From Eleusine coracana subsp. coracana (taxonomy: Eukaryota; Streptophyta; Magnoliopsida; Poales; Poaceae): a stretch of DNA of 64,000 nucleotides. Made by a program: the position numbers and the translations under genes. Below are positions 1-10,672 of the stretch, one piece after another. How positions within the stretch are numbered: position 1 is the first letter of the stretch; each line of letters opens with the position of its first letter. The stretch is taken from assembly GCA_032690845.1 (NCBI GenBank), contig CM064424.1:36717511-36781510 (forward strand), written 5' to 3'. A model generated the notes under the pieces. The model was not told the origin of the DNA, made no database searches, and saw only the letters and a program-made list of their open reading frames with translations.

Positions 1-531
1 ACTTGGCAGTCAACAGCGAGAGGATCGGGCATAAGTAGGGGACTTGGGGCTAGACGATCGGGATGCCGAGTGAAGTCAAGGGTGATCCACACCGTATACG
101 TAGAGAGGCAAGAAGCACGGACGGTTTTGCGGTTGAGCCTCAAAATCGTGGTGGTGATGAAGACGGCGTGTTGATCAAGTCAAGGAAAATAGGATGCCGG
201 TGCAAGTGACAAAGGGGGCCCGATGGACAAGGACTGGGTGAGACTTGCCGGTGGTCAGGATCATGGGACAAGGGGACATGCGTCAACATCGAGAAGTCGT
301 GCTTTGAGAAGCGTGCAAGGTGGTTTCCCGGTTTGGGCCTCAAAACTGATGGTGGTGGTTGGTGGTGCACGTGGCACCATCACGGAGCTTGCTTTGAGAT
401 GAAGCAAAGATGTGAAGTGTCCGATGGTATTCGGGTGATGAGGAAAAAGATGGACGGTTATGCCCCCGGTGGTAGGTGGGCGTGTTATGTAGGTCAAGGG
501 TAGAGTGGTCATGTGGACAATAGACCCTAGG

Positions 532-540
532 CCTATATAA
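532..540 (+). promoter_or_regulatory. TATA-like box in family A LTR
   Basis: The sequence CCTATATAA lies at the place expected for the U3/R promoter of this LTR and is followed by a GA-rich stretch. It is the only good TATA match in the LTR. Activity is inferred, not shown. Confidence 0.5.
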
Positions 541-1170
541 GGAGAGGTGTGGCTAGTGGGAGAGGGGCCTCTCTTCCCATTTGCCTTGTTTTAGGACTCT
601 ATTCAAAGTGCTAGGAGAGGACTTCATGTTTTAGAGGAGAGTAGTGGGTGTGTGAGAGACATCTCTTTCTCTTCCAAATAGTGGGAGGAAGAGGGTGGCT
701 TCCTAGCCTTGTACCTATGGATCTTGTAAGCACCTTTCTATGATATGAGAAGTATTTTCGTGCTCAAGATTTCCCTCTTCACTTTAATCCCGAAATTCCC
801 TTTTTCCTATTTTTGGAGCTATTTTTGTGGTGATTTTCGACCTCACTTTTGGACAAATTTTTGTCCCGGATTTCTTGAGAAACTTGTTGCTAGGATGAGC
901 TAGAACAATCCTCTATAGATCTTTGAACGATTCAATAGCTCTAGCACCTTCTATTTGAAGGATTTCTCAAGTTTCCCCTTTTTGGTGTTCTTGGCACAAG
1001 ATCTAAAATTTGTGATGATTCCTTGAGCCAATTGAGATGATTCTCTAGGATTAGGGTCGTGATGTGACAAGGATTCACTGGTCCAAAAATCACATCATTT
1101 GGAGTTTGTTTAGTAAGGTGTTGGAGAAGATTTGACAAATTCCCAAAAGTTTCTGCTGTTCTGTCGGGGT

Positions 1171-1290
1171 CGATCGGCACTGCCGACGACCAGGACCGGC
1201 ACTGCCGGTGGGTCTCAGAACCCCACACCGGCATTGCTGATGGGGCGAACCGGCACTGCCGATGGTCCTAATCGGCATTGCCGGTGGTGG
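1171..1290. repeat. Array of CCGGCA-n-TGCCGG palindromes
   Basis: Five copies of an odd palindrome (consensus CCGGCACTGCCGG, some degenerate) have their CGGCA cores at 1175, 1197, 1229, 1251 and 1273. The spacing is 22, 32, 22 and 22 bp. Spacer bases differ between copies, so this is not a simple tandem duplication. It resembles the paired palindromes in the Athila-like elements and in the family-A LTR at 48 kb. Confidence 0.7.
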
Positions 1291-1540
1291 TTCAGTAAGG
1301 TGCAGTTTGTGAGGTTTTTGACTATCTCGAGTCTCTGCTGTTTCCTTATTGTTTCCGCTGTGTCTCTTGCTGTGGTTGATCACTCATAGGGCTAGTACAC
1401 CACTAGTTGGTGTGTGTAGTCCTGGTGATTAGTTCGGAGGTTGGCTTGGGTTGTTTTTGGGATATAGGCCAAGTTCTCTTGGAGAATTTTGATTGGCTCC
1501 CAATCACCCCCCCCCCTCTGGTCACCTTCTCGGTCCTTCA

Positions 1541-2441
1541 GACGACAAAAACATAAACTAAACCAGCGACTAAACAATAACTAGGGCACAAACTCAACAC
1601 TATGAACTCTGAAATTGAAATATGCAAAGGCTAAACATGTGGTTATGGGCGGAGGGGAAATTTTTTTGGGGCTTTTCTGTGGATGATAGGATGAACACAA
1701 AACAAAATTAACTAGGGGTAGTGCAAACCTGATGGTGCACCTGAAGCTTTGATTATCACTTAATGTGGACAAGGGTTCCCTATCTTTCGAAAGGTTCTGG
1801 ATACATTGATTTGGTCGGAGGCGACACACAAATCGATCCGGCTTTAGAACAGCACGTTCTGAACCCCGCAATCGCAGCACAATATCTCCTCTGGTTATCA
1901 ACCATCCTAAAATGATTGACCTCACCGAGAAGGCTAATCCCTACCTGTGAATCAAGAACACAAGCAAGAACAAAGAAGAATGCAACACAATGGTAGATGT
2001 ATTATGAATCTCACGAAGTTGGGGTTTCACAAACCATGATGATGGCAAAACTGTTATGAACAGAATAATCTAAGCAAAACCTGAACCCTAATAGTACGGT
2101 GGCGGCTGTATATGAAGATCCTAGGGTCGTGCAAGACCTTCTGGACGCGCTCCTAATTGGGCTCAACTAGATACAAAGCCCAAGGGCCAAAAACAGGCGA
2201 CGTAGCACCAAAATAGATTCTAGACCCTCTCTTGTTTCGACGATTCCCAATGACTCCGGATGAATTTTGACATGAGACCGATGGCATTGGAAAGGTATTA
2301 TTCTTATCTTTCCACGCATATGTAGAACGTCCAAATTCGAGTCTGTATGCGTCCTGGACATCCATTTTAGTGCAGACTGGTCCTGGGCCCCAAAACAGAC
2401 TCAAAGTCGGTTTTGGTTGGCCCTCCACCTTGGCTTCCACA
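1541..2441 (-). other. Unassigned decayed retroelement DNA, probably a minus-strand gypsy 3' LTR
   Basis: No gene is seen here. The stretch lies immediately downstream (in minus orientation) of the gypsy polyprotein tail at 2442-2894, which is where a 3' LTR would sit. I found no clear terminal TG/CA or target-site duplication, so the assignment is contextual. Confidence 0.3.
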
Positions 2442-2894
2442 TCATTGCTGGTCCTCCACGTCTCCAAGTCCTTCTCCCATAATCTCCTGGTCCTCTCCAT
2501 GGTTCCTAATTACAATATAATCATTAGGTAGCAAACCATTCTCAAAAGTGACATATGATGAAGAACATAGGAACGAGCTCACCTCTAAATTTAGTCGTCG
2601 TGAATGAGCTCTAGTCATTAGACCTTGCAAGTCAAGAATTGGAGGAGTGTTGCATGTATCCTTAGGAGTGATGTCCTCATCACTAGAGGAGCAAGGAAGA
2701 TCAAGAGACACATCATAATCAATCATCACATTAGGCACACTAGTAGAGCAACCTATAAAGTCAATACTAGAAGAATCTAGGCACTCACTAGCACTAGGCA
2801 CATCCCCACAATCATCACAATCATCATACACATGATTATCGGTGAAGGTATTGGCGATGTCCACAAGAGTATCCATCAACTCATCCGGGATCAT
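2442..2894 (-). pseudogene. C-terminal tail of a Ty3/gypsy polyprotein (fragment)
   Basis: An open frame of about 150 codons. Its acidic, Ser/Asp-rich N-terminal two thirds lead into a tail with MTRAHSRRLNLEV at about residues 90-102, then a Pro/Asn segment (LLPNDYIVIRNHGEDQE). A 'MTRxxxRxLN' segment after the integrase is, as I recall, common at the end of gypsy polyproteins of grasses; I did not verify this by alignment. No protease, RT or integrase domain is attached, and sequence to the right switches to an LTR with its own PBS. This is best read as a truncated relic. The alternative is a leader ORF of the element whose PBS is at 3015. Confidence 0.4.
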
Positions 2895-3014
2895 GGCATT
2901 TAGATAGCTTTTAAAGCAATCCTTTCATGAGCCATGACCCAGCCCCGAATGGGATGACATCCCAACTCAATATGGTCACTACTCAAGGTGGTTAAGCCTT
3001 TTGATGAGCACTTG

Positions 3015-3026
3015 GCTCTGATACCA
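3015..3026 (-). other. Primer-binding site, initiator tRNA-Met type
   Basis: On the minus strand this reads TGGTATCAGAGC, complementary to the 3' end of initiator tRNA-Met. It lies two bases from the LTR edge at 3029, so the LTR to its right is a 5' LTR of a minus-oriented element. Confidence 0.75.
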
Positions 3027-3028
3027 CT

Positions 3029-4130
3029 TGAGACCGAGAGACCGAGACGGGGGGGGGGGGGGGGGGGGGAGGGGGTGAATCGAGAACTCGCACTATGTAC
3101 CAAAACTGACCACTAAATCAACTCCTATAACAATTCTAGTGGTGATCACACTAGCAAGATAAAAGCCCTATGAAAGGAACAACAACCTAAGCATACTAGT
3201 GGATCACTCAAGGCAACACATCTCCTAAGCAAGCTAGTAACAAAGCAACATGGAAGCACACCACGAGCTAGCAAAGGACCCTACTCATGCAACTCTACAA
3301 GGAAAGAAACTAGTGCAAACAAGCATGAGTAGAACAACGCATACAAGGGTAAGCAATCAAGCCAATGCAACTCCTATACATGCTAGTGATCAAATGAGGG
3401 CTAAACACAACTAGCAAGTAAAGAAGCCTATTCATGCAAGTCTACGAGGAGATCAACTAGAGCAAGGAAAACACACAAGCATGAATAGCACGGTATGTAA
3501 ATGCAGAAAGAAATGCATCAAAGTAAGAAGTAGAGTAAGAGATGGCTCATGATTTTTTTTCTCGAGGTCTCAGAAGGATGGCGCCTTCCCCTACTCCTCG
3601 TTGGACCACTCCTGCCAGTGTTCCGGTCCCTCCCGCCACCAAGTGGAGTTCTCGCCCACGAGCCCGCAATCACTCCCGGAGTGAAGGCACGGTGTGCATC
3701 ACCGCTGCCACCAAGACACAAACTTGCCTCCCTCGAGAACTTGCCGGACTCCCCGACCGATACGGGCACTCACTATTGATGCCCCTTTCAACGGTGGGTT
3801 CAAACCGTGTACAAATGAGTGGCGGCCTTCACAACCAATCATGATAGGCTCGATCACCGACACCTAACTGGTCTAGGTCTCACCATAGAACAAGAGTAAC
3901 AACCTAGATCACACCCTCAAGGACACCCTAGCCTTAGATGTGCAAGATCGCTCTTTGTTAGTCTCACAAGCACTCGCAAGATATGCAATATCTTCACCTA
4001 GTACTCTCCTCTTTTCCTCTTGGACCTTACCAAATGCTCTCAGGTATTCCACTGGCCAAGAGAGGTCACAAAGACCCCAGCAACAAAGTTATATAGGCTT
4101 CCAACCTCATACTAGCTGTTGCTCCATGAA
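3029..4130 (-). repeat. Family A LTR, minus orientation
   Basis: The LTR begins beside a PBS and has a run of about 21 G close to the edge. It shares a long recognisable stretch with the LTR at 47.4-48.0 kb, including the region around a minus-strand TATA-like box (GCCTATATAA, 4089-4098) and the segment 3550-3960. The stretch 3080-3540 differs strongly between copies. Similarity to the 48 kb copy stops near 4130, so the true right end is uncertain. Small open frames here are on either strand of the same repeat and are not genes. Confidence 0.65.
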
Positions 4131-4342
4131 ATCAGTATTCATGTTCATGTCTATTGGGGGAATGCCTACCCCTTAGTCTCCCCAAGCCCAGAAGACAGCC
4201 CAGCAACAAGAAGCAAGGTCCAGCTGGACTGGCGGCCCAGAAGGCCTTCGGCCCAGCAGGCATCCGAAGGCCAGTACTAGTTTTGAAAATAGAACCAATA
4301 GCACCACCATTCTACCTAGGCTTGCGTCCTACGGTCGACATG
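4131..4342. other. Unassigned segment between two LTRs
   Basis: No gene is seen. It includes GC-rich inverted motifs such as GAAGGCCTTC near 4240. It may be the rest of the family-A LTR, the truncated interior of the element whose LTR starts at 4359, or both. Confidence 0.3.
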
Positions 4343-4354
4343 GCTCTGATACCA
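4343..4354 (-). other. Primer-binding site, initiator tRNA-Met type
   Basis: The minus strand reads TGGTATCAGAGC, four bases from the LTR edge at 4359. It marks the LTR on its right as a 5' LTR in minus orientation. No matching gag or pol lies to the left. Confidence 0.75.
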
Positions 4355-4358
4355 CTTC

Positions 4359-6535
4359 TGTCACACCCGGTTTTAAGGACAAAACCAAGTGCTTATCATA
4401 TGTGTGCCCAGGAACAAGTTTCACGCATATCGATAGTAAAGTGAATAACAGTATAACCAATATCATTATTACAATGTACTATTATTACATAAATAATTGT
4501 CTTTAAAGACTAAGAATGACTCTCTCGTAGAATAATAGCAGAAGACACCATAACACCATAGGCAATCGACCAGGGGCACGCTCGCCTAGTAATAGCCTTC
4601 ATCGATGTAGTTCATCTCTCCATCATCTTCTGAGCAGCAGTTTATAGTACAACAACAAAGGGAAATAGCAAGGGTGAGCACATGCCGTACTCAGCAAGTG
4701 GGGGAAAATATGACATGCAGACTAAATAGAACAAAGGTTAACACAATGGTTCATTTGCATAAATGAGCACTACACCTAAGACCATTTGAAAAGCACTCCT
4801 ACTTACTAGGTGAAAAGTTCCCACCAGATATCTCATCTGTCCAACGCTACAGGTTAAACCACCTGTAGCCAACCATGGGTTAAACCGCCCATAGGAAACC
4901 ACACTACAGGTTACACCGCCTGTAGCAAACCATGGGCTAAACCGCCCATGAGAATCCACACTACAGGTTAAACCGCCTGTAGCAAACCATGGGTTAAACC
5001 GCCCATAAGAAACCACACTATAGGTTACACTACGATCACTCTGGTGAAAGAATTTCTTAAATTGGAATAATTAATAGGGTTAAATAATAAATTAGTAAAG
5101 TATTATAAAATAGTATGAATAATTAATATTAAACACTACAATCGCTCTGGTGAAAGAATTTCTTAAATCGGAGCTACGGTTGAAAAGTTATGGTGATTTG
5201 GAAGTTTCAGGGGCTAAAATGTAAAAATAGACAAGTTAAAGAGCCTACAAGTAATTTTCAAAAAGTATAAGGGCTAAACTATAAGATATAAGTATAAAAT
5301 ATAATTTATGAAAATTTTAGTGACCAAAAACTAATTTATAAAAAGCATAGGGACTAAACTGTAAAGATATACATACAAAAATATAATTTATAATGAATTT
5401 AAGGACTAAAATGTAATTTTGAAAAAGGGGAGGGGCTTAAGTGTAGAGTTACAGGACCAAAATATAATTATAAACAAGTACCGGGGTGTTTGTGTAAAAA
5501 TTTAGCGCTAAAATATAATTTAGGAAAAGGCTAGGGGCTTTTCTGTAAAAATACAGTGCTAGAAAAAAGTTATGTACAAAGTTAGGATTATAAATATAAT
5601 TTTATAAAGGTTTTGCAAATTTTTTAGGATTAAACTTTAATTTAAATAAAGAGGAGGGGCCTCTGTGCAAATGGGTAGGGTTCTGCATAAAACTGAGGTT
5701 AAAAATATAATTTTATAAAAGTCGAGGGGCCTAACCACAAAGTACGTAATTACTGGGAAATTAAGGAATTAAATTAACCCTAGAAAATCGTAGACCGGGT
5801 CCATGAGTTTCATGGACCGGGCGTTGACCCGTGGACCATGGTCCACTGTGGACCAAAGGCGGCGACGACCATTGTCGGCTTGCCGGAGCTTGCGGGAGTG
5901 GCGCTCCGATGCGCGGCGAGGTGTGAAGGTTGGGCAACGGGGGCAGCGAGGGGAGAGGAGCTCACCGGGGAGGCATGCGCAAGGCGAGGAGGCCGGAGGC
6001 GGCGAGCTTGCGCGGCGGCGCCTCGGCTTACGGTGGCGACAGCACAGGGTGCACGGGCGACGACGGGAGGCGGCAGCGGATAGGGAAATGGAGGCACAGG
6101 GAGGCAGGTCTGCCTATTTATAGGCGCGGGCCCCTAGGCCTGGCATGGCACGCACATCGAGGGCTACGGCAGCGGCTAAGGTTTGGGGGAGGGAGGCGCG
6201 TAGGCGGGGCTAGGCCACGGCGGGGCCAGGCACGGTGTGGGCCGAGGTGCGCGGGAGTGGGCTGGCTCGTTTGGGGGTGGCTAGGCCATGCGGGGAAAGG
6301 CCTAGGCGAGAGGGGGAAGGGAAGGAGGGGAAGAGGGGGAGTGGGCCGCGCAGGGGAGAAATCCGGCCCATGGTCATGGCAAGCTAGAGGGAGAGAGAGA
6401 GTGGGCCGCGGGGAGGAATGCAGCCCATGGCCGAGGGAGAGAGGGAAAAGAGGGAAGGAAGTGGGCCATGCGGGAATTTCAGCCCAGGCGGGGGTGGGGG
6501 AAAAGAGAAGAGAAAAGCTGGGCTAGGGTGTGACA
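4359..6535 (-). repeat. Chromovirus-type LTR (5' LTR of a lost element)
   Basis: The element end is bounded by the inverted termini TGTCACACCC and GGGTGTGACA, with a PBS adjacent on the left. The 2177-base length, the AT-rich block of degenerate 'GGGACTAAA...TATAATTT' repeats (5050-5780) and a GC-rich transcribed-looking block (5800-6530) fit a long chromovirus LTR. Flanking bases do not match (ACTTC left, ATATT right), so this is not a simple solo LTR. The interior is missing or rearranged. Open frames in the GC-rich block lack domains and are not called. Confidence 0.65.
4847..5030. repeat. 57-bp tandem repeat built from hairpins
   Basis: Three full units and part of a fourth start at 4847, 4904, 4961 and 5018. 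Each unit contains two potential stem-loops with the same loop-proximal GGTTAAACC: one closed by CTACAGG/CCTGTAG, one by ATGGG/CCCAT. It lies inside the chromovirus LTR. Confidence 0.8.
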
Positions 6536-6744
6536 ATATTGCATATCTTGCGAGTGCTAGTGGAGAGTAACTTGAGCATCTTGCACATCTAAGGCTAGGG
6601 TGTCCTTGAGGTGTGATGTAGGCTGTTACTCTTGGTCTATGGTGAGACCTATACCGGTTAGGTGTCAGTTATCGAGCCTATCATGATTGGTTGTGAAGGC
6701 CATCACACGTTTGTACACAGTTTGAGCCCGCCAGTGAAAGGGAC
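6536..6744 (+). repeat. Family A LTR, left fragment (interrupted by the Athila-like element)
   Basis: This is the reverse complement of the 47.70-47.88 kb and 3.77-3.98 kb LTR copies (shared segment with GTGATCTAGG-like and CGAGCCTATCATGATTGG blocks). It continues at 25959 on the other side of the nested insertion, after the target duplication GGGAC. Confidence 0.75.
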
Positions 6745-7845
6745 TGTTGGTCGTAATTACACACCCATTTATATATGGCAAGAGGATGATGTATAGTTGT
6801 AGCTCTTTTTCCCTTAGAGTATTCCAAGGTTATCGAATCCACAAGGAATGAGCAGAACAATTACTACTAAAGGATTACTAACAAGTTGTAATGGGTTGGT
6901 TGGTGTGAATGATGACGTTGAGAGAGTAGAAGGTGAATGTTATTAAAGAGGTAACATGATAATGAAGGAATCTCTCCTTAGGATTGGTTCACTAGCATGC
7001 AACCTTATTCTTATCAACTCAAGTGATGACTCTAATATTCTACAAGACATGGTGGTTTCGTTCACCCCGGCTGTCACTACAAAGGCTATTAGCTCCCCAC
7101 TGGTTTCTTGTACTATGTAATGGGCAAAAGTGTATTGGCCGATACACTAATGAAAAGGATAGAATTAAGTTCATCACATAGATTAAATTCATTGTGAGAG
7201 TATAAATAAGTATGAGAGTTACATGACGAGAACTCCACACCAGAGAAGAGAATATGAGACTACTCACTCATTATTCCGCTAGACATAGCAGCAGGATGAG
7301 AAATAGCGCTATAACGTGCACCAGCCGATCGGCGCAAGCGTCGAGCCGATCAGCGCAACCTCCCTTCTGGTGGATTTCATCGGTGTTGACCAACCTCCAC
7401 CGCCAATATCCTGGAACCCTAGTTCCAACAACTGAATCTCACGATTGTCATCTTGGTTGCCCTCTCGGTTGTTGTCCCTGACTCTTGATAATTATCTTCC
7501 TTTTATAGTCGACGGGGTTAGGCCAACTTCCACTGCCTCTGACTCATACTGGGCTGGGCCTTCATCTTTCTCGGACTTGGGCTTGATTTCGTCATCTTTT
7601 CCTCCTGCGTCGATCGGAGCAGCATTGGAGCCGATCAATGCGGCCTCGCATATGGCCCATCTTCGTTTCCCTTTAGTCCTTTATCCATAATTGCCCTGTT
7701 TTACACCTATTCCTGCGATTACATCAAAAATAGAACAACTACAAATATATGCAAATATGGGGTTAATTGTTAGTCTAAACCACCAAATTAAGACGCAAAA
7801 CATCCCTATTTGGTAGATAAAATGGGCATCCAGAAACCACCAATA
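6745..7845 (-). repeat. 3' LTR of Athila-like element 1
   Basis: Starts TGTTGG and matches 24801-25953 throughout, with substitutions in several percent of positions. The inner edge is CAATA where the partner has CAACA, so one terminal base has mutated. It is 52 bases shorter than the 5' LTR because it lacks the tandem duplication at 25341-25444. The first 170 bases also match the LTR ends of element 2. Confidence 0.85.
7322..7646. repeat. Two CCGATCGG palindrome pairs in the LTR
   Basis: CGATCG-type cores are at 7326 and 7347 (21 bp apart) and at 7611 and 7632 (21 bp apart). The counterparts in the other LTR are at 25434/25455 and 25719/25740, again 21 bp apart. Confidence 0.85.
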
Positions 7846-7858
7846 GTTCCCCCACACT
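7846..7858 (-). other. Polypurine tract of Athila-like element 1
   Basis: The minus strand reads GAGTGTGGGGGAAC immediately before the 3' LTR. This is the expected position and composition for plus-strand priming. Confidence 0.7.
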
Positions 7859-9116
7859 CAAATCATTGCTAGTCCTCGAGCAATACAAAATCAAATATGT
7901 AACAAGAATCTTCACACCATCTCTCATGCAATCAATCTCAATCATCATTTTTACTTGTTATTCCTCCACAAAGATTTTCTCTTATCTCCTTTTAATCAAT
8001 CGGCATATCATACTTGAACTTAATCAAATTACCACAAAACATTTTCAAAAACAATTTAGTTCTCCTCAACTCATCTTTAGCATCAAACATCAAGCATTTG
8101 GTCCTCTCTAGATCTCTCAAGTGTATTTCCTTCCCTGTCCTATCTAATCAAGGTTGTATGTGGATCTTGGAGGGCTATATAACTAAATTAAACCATAAGA
8201 TTAACCATGTCAACAATGTGCTCAATCATGCCCACTAAGAAAGAATTCTCTTGGAAAAGAACTTTAATGGAGAAGAGAAATATAGAAAAATGTTTCTATG
8301 AGATGGCAAAGAATTTGAAATAATCAGAAAGTTGCTTTCTTCAATGATCTTACTGCCTCTCAGGGAATATTTTTTTTCTTTATCTCTTTATATTTATTTT
8401 TTCTTCTTTTTGCTACAGCACCGATCGGCGCAACACTGCGTCGGTCGGCGCATTCTATATATTTTTTTTCTTTTTGCTTTCACTCTTTTTCTATTCCTGA
8501 TATAATCAACAATTTCTATCTCGTACCAGCAGCGGAAATTTTTTGAAATCTCTTTTATTGAGAATATAGGTTGTATCAAAGAGGAGGGGAAAACAAAGAT
8601 GTATGGTTTCATCCTTTCCTAACTTGGTCGAAATCATGAGCACCAAGTTGACAAAGTTACTTACAATCCAATCAGTTCAAATGTGTAGCTTGCTCTCATT
8701 AACTTGGCTATATAGGCATATTTAGACCTTGCTTTTGCTTTAGCTTATGATGAGTCAAAAGAAATTTTCACAAATACAAAGCTCAAAAGTTAAGTGGTAA
8801 CCAACTAATTCAAGTAGTCAACCAATCGGTCATCAAAAAGACAAGATAAATAGTATGAGGCACTTTCAATTTGATAATCAACACTAACTTTATTAAAGAC
8901 AATGCAATAATTCAAACTACATAAAAGACCTTGAAGCAACTCTTAATCATGACTCATGACTCTCTTAAGCACACACAAACTTAAAATAAACACTCATATG
9001 AAAAACAAACAAGAAACTAGACTCAAAAACACTTAAAAACTATGACTAATGGCAAAGCCATTCCCCCATAGTCAAAATTTGCAATGTCCTCATTGCAAGA
9101 GAAGAAACTCAACACA
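7859..9116 (-). other. 3' spacer of Athila-like element 1
   Basis: AT-rich non-coding DNA between the last ORF and the 3' LTR. It holds one palindrome pair (cores at 8422 and 8442, 20 bp apart). A second PPT-like block (minus strand GGGGGAAT) lies at 9062-9069, just downstream of ORF Y. I see no gene in it. Confidence 0.6.
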
Positions 9117-9770
9117 CTAATCATTCAGACCATGCCTATTCAAGACTCGGAAAATTCGTCTTATATTCCTTATGATAAAAGTGTAGTTTGCTTTGTTCAT
9201 CTCAATTGAATCCCGGATTCTATGATCCACATCCCTTTGATGCCTGTAAGCACGATCTCTGTCTAGATAAAGGCGCTTAATGTTTCTTCGATAGACATGA
9301 CAGCAAGCAGGCGGTTGCAGGTTATGATTTTCAATGCTATTAGGGGAGGCACTGTTCAAACTCCTCTGAGCCGATCGGCGCATAGGCTGAGCCGATCGAC
9401 GCGGTGGTGTTCTTTCTCCATTACGACTTCCTCCACCTCCCACTGCATTACCATTGACTCTCGTTGAAGTTCCTGCTGCCCTATCATCACTGCATGCTGC
9501 AGGTGTTCCCTAATTTTCAAACTTAGGACTACCAAAGCTTCTTCGTATATCAGAATCATCACCCAAATATCTAGACATACTAGGGTCACCACTTTCCAAA
9601 GTTTCCAAACAGTATAACGAATCAAAGTCGCTATCCCATTCAGAATACTTTTGAATTGGCTTGCCCGATAGTCTAGCGGATCTACGAACCTCTAGTGTAG
9701 TCTTACACTTCTTTGAAGTAGGCTCTTCGTCATCACTTGGCAGAGCTGTTAGATCAATAAATTCAGCCAT
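9117..9770 (-). pseudogene. Extra downstream ORF 'Y' of Athila-like element 1, SIM-like N-terminus
   Basis: One frame of about 217 codons from an ATG at 9770, broken by a single in-frame stop at 9510-9512. The N-terminus reads MAEFIDLTALPSDDEE: a hydrophobic I-D-L-T core followed by acidic residues, the usual shape of a SUMO-interaction motif. Then come a Lys/Arg-rich stretch with RRSARL and an acidic Ser/Asp/Tyr region. The C-terminal third is basic and Arg-rich. Near residues 125-140 the frame runs through a CCGATCGG palindrome pair (cores 9372 and 9393) and encodes RRSA twice. No transmembrane segment or RT/integrase domain is visible. Athila elements often carry an ORF downstream of pol, but I do not recognise this protein. 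Function is unknown. Confidence 0.55.
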
Positions 9771-9779
9771 CTTCAGGTC

Positions 9780-9835
9780 GCACCGATCGGCTTCTATGTC
9801 CGCCGATCGGCTCCAGTATTGCGCCGATCGGCGTA
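9780..9835. repeat. Triple CCGATCGG palindrome cluster at the ORF X / ORF Y junction
   Basis: Cores lie at 9784, 9804 and 9825 (20 and 21 bp apart). The cluster covers the end of ORF X, whose last codons spell ADRR from it, and ends just before the ATG of ORF Y. Confidence 0.85.
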
Positions 9836-10672
9836 GCTGACATCTTCCTTCATATACCCATCTAACTGCTCCAGATTATGCTCATGGATCGCCTTTTTCT
9901 GTTGTCTTTGTAAAATCTCATCGTTAATCTCCTTAGCCATCCTCCCTTCAAGAACTATGCGATAGCCATCATCATATATTAAATCTCTAGGTATGAAAGT
10001 TGAATCTTCCGCCTATTGGAGTTCAACCTTGTGTTGAAGATCTTTAGCACAAAACAAACACTTGCAACCCTCAATACAACTATCCTCATGAATCTTATTC
10101 TCTTGAAAACTTTCCCAATCGGTAAGTACCTTGGTAAAGGATTCATCCCTTTTAGCTTGAAGATCCTTCTCCGCATCTTGCTCGTATATGGCTTCTTCTG
10201 CTTCCTTTTGCAGCTTTAGTTCATACTTGGCGGCAATGTCATGTTCACTATAAAGTCGGCTCCTATGGATTGTGAGAAAGCTCTCCTCATCTAGCTCTTC
10301 CTTCTCTTACTCGGACAATGATCTTTCAAAAAATAGGAAATCCTCATACGACAAGGGCTCAACAAGATCAAGAAGGCTTTCCATGGTATACCTTTGAGAA
10401 ACAACTTCATCTTTAATAGGCGATACAGATTTTCCTTTGCGCACCAATACTCTCTTCATTATCTATCGAAGTTCATTATCCATCTTCACCTTATCGGCGT
10501 TCCACACGTCAGCTTTAGTTTTCTTCATGAATTTCTTCCACAGGTTTGACCAGACAAGAGGATCATCTGGTGTTGGCGTCAGTAGTTCGACTTCATCCCA
10601 GGACCAATATGCAGAAGGTTGCGGAAATCCGCCGCTGAGCCGATCGACGCAGGCGTAGGCGTCGCGCCGATC
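9794..10672 (-). pseudogene. Extra downstream ORF 'X' of Athila-like element 1, main part
   Basis: A continuous frame of about 290 codons with three stops (10463-10465, 10307-10309, 10013-10015). It is entered in frame from a 13-codon start segment at 19527-19565 on the other side of nested element 2. The product is charged and probably helical: Glu/Lys-rich in the middle, with a Cys pair (GCKCLFC) near the centre. It has no RT, integrase or protease signature and no obvious membrane segment. Its N-terminal part crosses a palindrome pair (cores 10641 and 10668) read as ADRR and VDRL; its end crosses another (ADRR). It follows integrase in the element, where Athila elements may carry an extra ORF. 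I do not recognise the protein. Confidence 0.55.

Larger units (their letters stand above)
1..1540 (+). repeat. LTR of family A, right-hand portion (window edge cuts the left)
   Basis: This reads as a plus-oriented retrotransposon LTR. It has a TATA-like box about 530 bases in and purine-rich transcribed sequence after it. The right end has a poly-C tract followed by CTCGGTCCTTCA, the same kind of terminus as the family-A LTR ending at 26446 (CTTCGGTCCTTACA). No primer-binding site follows position 1540, so this is a 3' LTR, a solo LTR or a truncated copy. Short open frames inside it have no recognisable domains and I do not call them genes. The lineage is not determined. Confidence 0.55.

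Noticed and set aside
3542..3844. Frame of about 100 codons, with similar frames at 25.9-26.2 kb and 47.4-47.8 kb
   Set aside because: All are the same stretch of family-A LTR read in either orientation. Changes between copies are not codon-like and there is no domain.
4738..5016. Repetitive frame with GRFNPWFATGGLTCSV units
   Set aside because: It is the translation of the 57-bp hairpin minisatellite in an LTR, not a protein gene.
5803..6526. Arg/Gly-rich frames of 95-198 codons
   Set aside because: GC-rich part of a chromovirus LTR, with competing frames on both strands and low-complexity composition.
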